64,000 nt of DNA, taken from Haliclona indistincta (Eukaryota > Porifera > Demospongiae > Haplosclerida > Chalinidae). This document shows positions 32,798 through 43,100 of this stretch, one piece after another (positions within the stretch are counted from its first letter, which is position 1; every line of letters begins with the position of its first letter). The position numbers were made by a program, and so were the translations under genes. Below the pieces are notes generated by a model that did no database searches, was not told the DNA's origin, and saw nothing but the letters and a program-made list of their open reading frames with translations. The stretch is taken from the NCBI GenBank assembly GCA_964017065.1, contig OZ024786.1, positions 12,347,596 to 12,411,595 of the forward strand. Direction: 5' to 3'.

Positions 32798-32905
32798 GTG
32801 AGAGGTGTGTCCACACACTGTGTGTTGCTGCTGTCAGCTCTCAACCAGCTCATGTGTATGCTGGACTGAACGTACAAGCCATCACAGTAGTACTAGCTAG
32901 TGAGC
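32798..32905 (+). pseudogene. Copy of SEC24 exon 15, decayed
   Basis: TTGTTGTCAG acceptor followed by GTGAGAGGTGTGTCCACACA ... CTCATGTGTATGCTGGACTG matches the SEC24 exon at 42730-42840 ([14 protein letters not shown]...). It has lost the bases coding RIR and gained a codon-sized GCT. It lies 0.5 kb before the last-exon copy at 33386. A second copy is at 51555. Confidence 0.8.
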
Positions 32906-33385
32906 ACTAGAGCCTGTTAGCACGTGCTGGGAACTAACATTTGTTGTATTCTATAAAGACCCACCATGCTCCTACACAGAATACTCTCTCTTGTGTTTCT
33001 GCATGACGTGTATTTTTTATCAGAATGCATACGTATCATGTTCTTATCAATGAATTGCACCATGCATCACTCAGTACCAACTGTACCAGTGTCTATGGTA
33101 TTGAACCACTCACTGTGACTGCCTATGTAGTAATCTTTTGTTATTCTTGTAAACCATCAGTCTTGTAGTCAGTCAGTCAGTCTGTCACCTCTTGTATTTT
33201 AGTCATGTGAGTGTTGTAGGTCATTGTTCCTCTCTCTCCGTACCCGCCGGGCCGTTTTTGAAAGTGCATGCAGTGCTACACTGTTTTGCACTCATGTTTA
33301 ATGATACAGTGCCGTGGTCATGGTCTGGCAAATTGCCTATAGTGCCTACTTGTAAGATAAATTACATATCACTCTCCCACTCCAG

Positions 33386-33506
33386 AGAGGATGGTCCTCA
33401 TCGTTTACCATTCATTATAACTACCTGATTGAAGACCGGACTGAAGACGGCACATCATATTACGAATATCTGCAGCACAATCATTAGCCGACAAATAATT
33501 AAGTAG
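33386..33506 (+). pseudogene. Copy of the last SEC24 exon, frameshifted
   Basis: Acceptor and first 14 codons match the real exon ([11 protein letters not shown]), but TTCATTAACTACC has become TTCATTATAACTACC, a 2-bp insertion that shifts the frame. Further small insertions follow. It lies 3' of NLR-B in tail-to-tail orientation. Confidence 0.85.
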
Positions 33507-33682
33507 ATCAATCTATAGTGGGTGAGGATAGTTATCAAGTGTGGTAATGACAACTGGAGTATGTCAGCTGTAGAAATTTTACCAACTACATATATCTTAT
33601 TTACTGTCTCTTAAAATAACTATTGTATATTTCTGTTGTGGTAAAGAAAACCATACGGTTTATACGTTATACAAAACAATTT

Positions 33683-36600
33683 CTACTTGATGTAACTGTA
33701 ACTGTAGATCCATGTGTTAATATCAGGTAGTCCTTTCTGTCTTCTTGTTGTGTTGACAGTTGCTGCTGTTGTCATGAGTGCTTTACGAGACTGATCTAGT
33801 TTATGTTTTTCGAAGTCCGAACGTGTATCATAATAACGAATGAGATGAAGATCCTCAAGGTGATGACTATCCACTAGAGATTGTATGAGCTCCTTTCCTC
33901 CCACCTCCACACACTGTAGCCACTCCTTTGCTCTCTCCTCAGTCACTGGTGCTTCACCTGAGGCAGACATGTTCATTTCTAGATGTACTACTCTCAGTGT
34001 GCTCTTACTGACACACTCTCCAATATTCTTTAGTGTGCTGTCTGGATACGTGGATGACCAGTGCAACTCCAAGTACTCCATTGAGCTGTTTGCTGTAAGA
34101 GCTGCTGCTAGTGACAAAGCTCCCTCATCTGTTATGGTCAAACCTTTGATCAATAGTTTCTTTAAGGTATTGTTTGTCCTAAGAAAAGTGCTGATATGAT
34201 CTATACCTGTGTCGCTAATGTCATTGTATCCAAGAAATAAATTTTGCAGAGTCTTATTGACAGTAAGTGCTCTAGCTAGTGACTCTGCACCATCATCTGA
34301 CATGCTGCACGCAGTAATATCAAGTTTTTTCATAGTAGTGTATATTTGAAGTGCAGTGGAAATAAGAGCTATGCCTTTGTCACCGATATTGTTACTATAC
34401 TGATATTCAGCTCTGTCACTCCATGTAATGCACCTGCTGGACATGCCTCAGCATGCTTGGAGACCTCTCCCATCATTAGACCAAATGAGTGATCACTGAT
34501 ATCACAGTGATAAAGATTCACTATTAGTTTTCTACTGTTCCTACAAACCAATGCCAGGAAGTATCCAATAGACATACAGTCCAGTGGACTCACAGTAACC
34601 GAAGACAAATCTAGTATTCCATTGAGCCTTGGAAAAATGTTTGAATACAATGACTGGTCGCCAATTTGTGCTTCAAAAAAACATCTTACGTAATTTAGAA
34701 GAGAAAGCTTGGAAGACTCTTCATAAGTGAAATCACTACCTGTGATGATGTCACGAACACCTTGATTGGTGAGCTTAGTGAACCCAGCATAGAACTGTAG
34801 TACAGCAGCGAATCGAGGCTTACTAACTAGGATGTTAAACACACTAACCTGCTCATCATTTCTCATTATGGAGATACGATAGGCAGCAAGCATTTCTTGG
34901 ATCGAGAGATGAACAAAGTTGTACGAGATTGTTTTGCTGCTGGTTCCTGCACACTGGACCCTCTGCAGCACTCCCATGGCGGGGAGATCCTGTTGTGCAT
35001 GTGTGGCTACTGTTGGTATAATCTGAGATACGAAATTGAGAATTTTATCCCTATTGCTTCTAGGCAAAATAGATGGAAGCTCATCTTGTGTGAAGACGAT
35101 CTTGTTGTTCATCACACCCTTGTAAGCTAGTATGCTGATGTGCTCTAGCTGTTTCTTGAGGTCATGAGGGAGGTCATCGAGTGAGGATATTGTACCAAGG
35201 GTACGTTTTGGCTGACGAGTGTTCACTTCACGAGCAATAAAGCACAACAGAAGTTCGCGAAACATCTCAAAGTGGGTGGTAGGTAGTGTACGGTCACGTT
35301 GCAGATATAGAAGTGTAAGAATGGCAGCATTCAGTGGTATGTAACAACTGCTTTCAATGGCTGGATATTTGGCCAAATGATCTTTTATTTTTCTGCACTC
35401 ATCTTCTAGTATCGTAGAGGATAGCTGAGTAGACAATGCTTCTCGGAAGTACTCATGAATGCTCTCTTTAGTGAACCCAAGAATCTCAACTCTCTTCACA
35501 TTTGGTCTCTTGTGCAGGTCTATGGAGGAGTCAGGTCGAGAGGTGATGAGGATGGTAGTGTTGGATGAAACAGAACGAAGAAGCTTGCCAAGATACGAAT
35601 TATCAGTAGGGTGCTTAGGATCTGGAGGTGCTCGAAGGCAAGCCGGTCCCTCATCCCATCCATCGAGAACAAGGAGGAATTTAAGACCATCTTTTATGCT
35701 CTGGACTACGTTAGTTACAATATCATCAATGCCTTCCTCACCATCGCTAGCTAAGAGAAGGAGCTGGTGTAAAGTAAAGTCAAATCCAGCTGAATGAACA
35801 GCTGGGTGACGCAGGTGAACAAGAACTACAAGATCAAACATGCCTAGATTGCCATCGGCCCATTTCTGGCAGTAGTGGTATGCTAGAGTGGTCTTGCCTG
35901 ACCCGAATGCTCCCTCTACCAGAATCACCAATGGCGGACGAAAATTTCCGAAGATGCCTTCATCAAAGATGCTATCCATATCTACCGGCACCTTACTAGC
36001 CATGAGTGGCTCTATCTCTCCCTTGACTCTGTGCTCGATCAGCTCATCTGGTTCACGAGTGTGTCGTGTTCCCTTCTCGTTAGTCATAGCTAGTTTGATA
36101 TGCTTACAGTCAGGTAGTGAGAGCCAGGTTGTGGGTGGAGTTTGATAGACTCTCTTGAGTTTGTCCACATACACAGTGAGTGGAGAGTGATCTGTAGTGA
36201 GAGCAATGATAGGGTGTGGTTAATAAAATATGAAATAGCACGTACAATGATGATTCATCATTGTCACTATTGGTGCATGTTCGTAAACATTATAGCTCAC
36301 CATTCATAGTAGTGGACTGTATTCTAGCACTGATTGTGGTCCCACCTGTGATAGTGAACACACACAGTAACCTCACTAACTGAGTTGTGTTAGAGGGTTA
36401 TATGTCTCTACTGGTTTACTAACTACACATGTTGTGTTGTAGTACCTGAGCGAGCTAGAGGGCAACCAACTGCTGTAGCTAGCTCCTGAGCTACAGCAGG
36501 CTCGTCACACATCACGACAGCATCAATCAACATGACCCACTGGTTGCCGGTAGTGCTGCCTACCCACCGGTAGATTAGCTCCTGAAGCATACTAGCCAGG

Positions 36601-36826
36601 TCTCTGCAGCTTGCTTCGATGTTTGGAACAAGACTAGCGACTCGCAGTCCATTGGCGAGAAGTTTCCATTTGTGAGAGGGAAACTTGGCTTTTTGAAGCT
36701 CGAACAGAACTGAGTCGACATTAAAATCGGTCTCAGCTGAGGACAATGAGAAGTATATTTATACAATAATAGATTACTACTGTTTGTCTCACCATGATGG
36801 TCTGTAGAAGATGAAGCTTGCGCCAT
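33683..36826 (-). pseudogene. NLR-B: Death-like, NACHT, LRR gene with a frameshift in LRR 1
   Basis: Exons: 36793-36826 (MAQASSSTDHH), 36446-36736 (Death-fold-like domain, FNVDSVLFELQKAKFPSHKW), and the NACHT-LRR exon from 36191 down to 33683. All junctions are phase 1. The P-loop (GAFGSGKTT) and Walker B (LLVLDGWDEG) are intact. Near 34393-34399 the sequence reads ATCAGTATAGTAAC where NLR-A has ATCAGTGGTAAC and NLR-D ATCAGAGGTAAC: a net 2-bp insertion. The frame then ends within a few codons (VTELNIS then IVTISVTKA and stop), while the LRR part (34380-33683) stays open in another frame to the usual tail. A truncated DD-NACHT protein could still be made. The gene starts head-to-head with SEC24, 348 bp between start codons. 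Confidence 0.85.
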
Positions 36827-36887
36827 GACTCAAGGAATTTGATAGCTGGACGAGTGGGTGGGTTGTAATTTCGATCACACCCCCACG

Positions 36888-36898
36888 AAGATGGCGGC
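36888..36898. promoter_or_regulatory. YY1-type AAGATGGCGGC motif in a divergent promoter
   Basis: AAGATGGCGGC lies 62 bp upstream of the NLR-B start codon (minus strand) and 277 bp upstream of the SEC24 start (plus strand). This word is a known animal core-promoter element (YY1). A degraded version, AAGATTGCGGC, lies at the matching distance upstream of NLR-C (about 49267-49277). Function is inferred from position only. Confidence 0.4.
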
Positions 36899-37174
36899 CG
36901 ACTTGAGGTTGCTGAACTTACGAGACTGTACTTCTTTCTAGTTCTCTGACAGTTTTCAGCTGTCTTGTTCGCTTCTCTCCAGACGGCCAATGGCTGGTGT
37001 TAAAATTTGTGCTCACAGCAATGCCTGATCGTGAGGGACGCACTGACAAGTCTGCCGACACGTGGACTAGCTGCATGAATGCTGCTATGCATACGATGCA
37101 TGCATGGTCACTCTAGCTGTCATCATGTACTGACCATGCTCAAGTGAGACGTCGTATAGGTATAACTAGAAATA

Positions 37175-40100
37175 ATGGTTTATATTACTACATGTATTCC
37201 TCCTCCAACTGGAATGTCTACTGGAATAGCTCCACCCCCAACTGGTGCTTCCGGACACTCTTTCTCTCATATCGGTGGCTATCCTCATCCTACTCAACCT
37301 CCTCTGCCCCCTACTAGCTCCTCAGCTCAGCCGCCATCAATGGGTCAACCCTATCCTGGTATGACTGGTCCCAGTACAGCACCTAATCCCTCCTCCTCCT
37401 CGACTGGTAGACCATATGGACAGCCCACACCAGTACAAACACCACAGCAACAGCCAATGGTTAGAAAATATTGCTTTGTCTAGTTCACAAAGATGTGTTT
37501 CATTGAAACTGTATTGTGCTGTTGTTATGCAGCATTTCACTCTTGAAGGGGTTAAAATTTGGATAAAAAAAACAACTTGAAATTTATGATAGATGGCTGA
37601 GCAAATTTGTAAATGCAAATTAAAAGTTTTTATTTCAGTCATCAAAATTTGTTCAAATATTTATTGTTAGACATGTCATTTGACTAATTTTATGCAATGA
37701 CAATCAGCAAAAAGTGCATTTTTAGTCAAACACACAAAATAGTCATAACTTATATTTTCCTTTCCAGCCACCTGAAGTTCGTCCAGTCAATCTGATGGAG
37801 CAGCGTCACCTTCTCCCTCCCACTCCTCTCTCTCATCCTCTCCCTGCTCTACCCGACCATCTTAAGGAACACTGTCCTGATCCTTCGGTCTTCACGTCGA
37901 CAATGACAACCATACCAGCAACAAGCAGCATGTTGATCGAGCAAGATGAAACTACCCTTAGCTATACACATACATCCTTACAAAGATGGGAGCCTTCAGG
38001 TAATCACTACAACTATTTCAACTCCACAAGAACTGAACATGTACTTCACATTGTGCATTTTGAATCCTTGAAGAGAAAGATAGCCTTAAATAAAATTATT
38101 TGCAAAAGCCTGAAGCCTAGCTAATCTCAGATGTAGAACTTGTGACAAATTTCAAAGAGCGGCTTCACAGATTTATCTATCTCTTTTCTCTCTTCTCTCA
38201 CTAACGCAGGACTGTCCAATCATTACCTCAGGCCAGATCGTGCGATGTCGTATTTGTCGAGCTTACATTAACCCCTTTGTCTCCTACGTGGACTCCAGAC
38301 ACTGGCGGTGCAACTTGTGCTTTAGACCTAATACACGTGAGAGAATATACTAGAATATACTAGAATATCCTGAGCATAGAATACTTGTGCTTTAGACCTA
38401 ATACACGTGAGAGAAAAAGTTTTGCTAATTTTGTGTTAATGTGTTTTAACCCTCTAGTGCCTGAGGACTATGATGTCAACCCACGTACTAACAGACGAGG
38501 TGATAGATCACATCACGTTGAGCTCAAGAGTGCTACAGTGGAATATGTGGCTCCCTCTGAATACATGGTGAGAGAGACAGACAACATGAATAATGGTCAC
38601 TGTTCCTCTAGGTTCGTCCACCTCAGCCCAGTGTGTTCTTTTTTGTCATTGACGTCTCATATTCTGCAGTGCAATCCGGTGAATAAACCACACCTCTCTA
38701 TCTCTCTTTTTTATATTTGAGGCTTTCTCTCTCTCTTTCTCCCTCCCTCTCTCTCATTCCTTCTCTCTCCTCTCCCTCCCTCCCTCCCTCCCTCCCTCTC
38801 TCCCTCTCTCCCCATCCCCCCTCTCTCTCCCTCCCGAGCTCCCTCTCTCCCTCCTTCTTCTCTCTCTCTCTCCTTCAGGTATTCTCGGTGTGACGTGTCG
38901 TATGTTGCTCGATCACTTGCACAAGTTACCCGGTGATGGCCCCACTATGGTTGGGTTCCTGACTGTTGATAGCTCTTTACATTTCTACAATCTCAAGGTA
39001 CTCATCATCAAACACCATACTACATGTACCATAAATTTGTACTTGCTTCTTGCAGGCTGATTTGACACAACCTCAGATGCTTGTGATTTCTGATCTAGAC
39101 GGTATGTAGCAATTTTGCTCTTGTTCATGTGTTGCTAACAGTAGCCACAGAATCTTTATTATCATGAATATTAAGAAATGCCTCACAACTAGAGCCAGTT
39201 GACTAACCATGTAGTAGCTATATCTCATGATGATCACTCTCACACTGTCGTTTCTGCTACTGACTACACTGATGATAGAGTGTGTCTGAAGAATACTGTT
39301 GTTGCCTATACATGAACGATACAGTGTAATGAGAAATTTGAAGGTCAAAATTTAAAAAAATATTATGCCACACGGTAGCAGTGGCATATTTAGGGTTTTA
39401 ATAGCGAATTTAATTTTGGCAAAGCTCGATGAGCCAAATTTTCCTCCCACCAAAATGATCTACTATACAGTACAATGTGGCTGGCAGTGTTGTATTAGGG
39501 TGCTCTCTTATTGGAGTCACTTTTACTCGATCATAATTATTGTAGACGTGTTTCTTCCTTCACCAATATCACTTCTCTGTAACCTGAGAGAGTCAAAAGA
39601 GGTTTGTACTATGCATACACGAGAGCATGTAGGACCAACCTTGTATGTACAATAAATATTATTATTATACATACGTGCGTTGACTTTACATTTGTCTTCT
39701 ACTCAGTTGATCAAATCTCTACTGGAGGATCTGCCTAGGATGTTTGGCAATAACAAGATCGGTCATTGTGCTCTCGGTGCTGCACTGCTAGAAACTACTG
39801 GTAAGCTAACTCACTCTTCCCTCCACACCACGCCCTTTGAACAGAAGCTTTGCTTTTACAGAGGTTGTGTTCTACATGTAAATGCTAATATTGGGCCATA
39901 AGCCAGCTATGGTGGTTTTATATGTACCATCTCATTTTTGTCCACAGCATCCTATCGGTGGTATAGGGTCACAGTGTTGCTCTCCTCTCGACCTAGTATT
40001 GGACCAGGAGCTGTCAGTAAAGAAGCCCCATCACCTGGAGCTACTAAAAGAGTGAGAACAAGAATTGATATAATTATTTGCATCATGTTACATTGATTTG

Positions 40101-43100
40101 ACTTCTCAGGATCAGATCAACATGTCTGCCTCGACAGATTTCTACAAGAAGATAGCACTGGAGTGTTCCTCACAGCAGATAGCAATGGACCTGTTTGTGT
40201 GTACCTCACAATACGTGGACCTGGTTACCATCTGTAAGTAGCCTCGTACCCAGGCTCTCGGCGTGGGTGGCTATTAGGGAGCCTGGTATGCATTGCATGC
40301 GCATGCACGAAAAATGACGTGATGTAATCATCTGATGGTTACATCGTATACTACAGTAAACTACCGTGCACTCTTGTTTATATCAGGATACTCATTCTTA
40401 GTTTTGAAAAAAAAAAAACAGAAGCAGCAGTGTTTAGGCCGGCTAAGCATGCCACGATGAAGTATTGTGCTGATACGAGCCATATGGAATGCCACGAATG
40501 GCAATTATTCTCGATTTTGGCCTGATTTCGACAAAGTAAGTGTTCTATGTCTAGGCAGACCTCCAATTGCTCACAATTTGGTAGTGTGTACCTGGACAAG
40601 CGGCCAAGTAGATGCAGCAGCTTGCCTGAGCGTGGTTGGATCCCAAACAATATTTCCAGCATTGTTCGCATTAATGCATAAATTTATAAAGGCGGGGTGA
40701 GGGCGGTGTCTTTATATTATTCACCAGCGCTTTTCAAAATCTGACGCATGCGTATGCAATGCGTACCAGGCTCTCTAATAGCCACCCACGCAGCCCACTC
40801 GAGAGCCTGGGTATGAGGCTATGTAGACGTAGCCTCATACCCAGGCTGTGAGTGACATGCCTATACAACATAAACAGATTACCGTGTTTCCTCTAATAAA
40901 AGCCCGGGGCCTTTGTGTACTGTATATGTAGTTTCTTTTTTCTTCACAGCTACGGTGTCTAAGTTCTCAGCTGGGCAGGTGTTCTACCATCCTGACTTCA
41001 GCCATCAGAATGAATGGACGAGATTAAAGTTTGAAAAAGACTTCAGGTGAGTGTGATCACATGACAATCACATGATGACCTTCAACCAAGGCGCACCAGG
41101 TTCAGATCAAAGTTTCATTTTCTTTTCTTTCTCTCAGGCGGTATCTCACTCGTAATATTGGGTTTGAAGCTGTGATGAGAATCAGATGTACTGAAGGTAC
41201 ACACATTCTCCTTCATCCCTTTCTATTTATCACCTCTTACTCTCTACCTCTCTCTCTCCTTCTCTCTCCTTTCCCTCCCTCCCTCTCTTCCTCATCTCCT
41301 TTCTCATTCTTTCCCACTTTCCTCTCTCTCTCAGGTCTCAGTATGCACACGTTTCATGGTAATTTCTTTGTTCGATCCACTGATCTACTCACTCTACCTA
41401 ACGTCAATCCTGATCATGGGTTCTGTATGAATATATCGATCGATGAGAATTTGAAAGACTACAACAATGTGTGTTTCCAAGCTGCTCTACTTTATACATC
41501 ATATAGAGGTTAGTTACTGCATGGTCTACAGTAGTTAGTTGAGCTGTGTCTCATTGAATTCAACTGCCCCATAGCCTTGTACTGGGGACCACTAGCTGTG
41601 TCTCACTGTCGTCACTGACCACTAGTGGGACTGTCTCCTACAGTGAGTAGTCTCGTGTGCCACCCACTGCATGCAAGGGGAAGGGTCTGGTTAACCCTTT
41701 AACCCCTAATGACGCCTTTTGGCGTCATAATTGACTCCGCCTACTCTAGACGTCATAACTAGTGTGAAAAATGCTCTAGAAAGGTCTAATCAAGTTTATT
41801 TGCTGAAAAAAAAACCACTGTTTTTCATCGCGCCCTCCCCACTAAACCATATTGAATGGGGTTTTTTAAAGGGGTGTCCCCCTTTAACCCGGGGTTCGAA
41901 GGGGCGAAGCCCCTCACCACTTTCGGCATTTTGGGGGCTTCAGGGTACCTGGAAGACATACTTTTGCATAGAATATGGTCTAAACTGTGCTGTTTGCTCA
42001 CCTGGACACCACCAGGTTTTTGTATCAGTCACTAGGGCTAAATGATCGGCCAAAGTTTGCTGAAAATGATGAGGACGCAGCACTTAAATAAAGCCAACTC
42101 AGACTTTAGTACATGGTCGTAAACTTTGACATGCTTGGAAACAGCTAGCGTACTGCATGTTGTAGAAAATTGCAAGACAAACTGTCAGCTTAGAGGAAGT
42201 CAAATTGTTGTCAAAATAATTCAGTAATTAAAGGATTAAAATTAAATCAAACTGCGCGAAATCTAGAGTTATTTGAACCAATCATATTGAATAGTTTGTG
42301 AAGTGGGAGGAGCCTTCTAGCCACGCTTGTATGTATATCTTTGTCAACAGCATACAGCGGTTTTCCAAGATCTTGCAACTATCAACCGTAAATGATGACT
42401 GCGCATGCGCAATGTGATCTCAAGAGGAATGGATGCAGCTCTCAGAGCTCTTGTGACAGCTAGGCTGCTCAAATCACGGTCGAAGGAAGTAGTAGACGTC
42501 TACTTCTAACTTCTCTGTGGGTGTACACAGTTGTTATCTTGTCACAGACAGAATTACAAACACGCATGCGTGCGACGCTTGACGGTACAGTATTGCAAGA
42601 TCTCGGAAAACCGCTGTAGAAGGATCTTTTCTTTGCCTAGGAAAGGACTTAGAGTTATACATTGTTTGTACATTACATTAGTCTATCAAGTGTTTATACC
42701 TTTTTAAATTGTGGTTGTGTTGTTGTCAGGTGAGAGGCGTATCAGAGTCCACACACTGTGTGTTGCTGTCAGCTCTCAACCAGCTCATGTGTATGCTGGA
42801 CTGAACGTACAAGCCATCGCAATAGTACTAGCAATGATGGGTAAGCACTAGAACATCATACATGCATGTTTCAGACAAGCTCTGTGAAATGTGAATCGAA
42901 TTACTCATTTTTTGTTACAGCTGCCGACAGATCAGCTAGTTCTAGTGTAGGAGATGCCAGAGAGGTGAGCTACACTGTACATGTAGGATGAATATAATTA
43001 CTTCCTCTCTTCAGGCACTGATGAACACAGTAGTTGACTCCACTAAAGCGTATCGTACCACACTGGCTTCCTCTATGCACTCCTCTCAGTTCTGTCTCCC

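Noticed and set aside
37175..37183. Calling the ATG at 37175 the certain SEC24 start
   Set aside because: It follows an in-frame stop and a possible acceptor (ACTAG), and known SEC24 proteins are longer at the N-terminus, so the start remains open.
41731..42045. 104-codon plus-strand frame in a SEC24 intron
   Set aside because: It lies wholly within the piggyBac-like MITE and is not kept open in the second copy.
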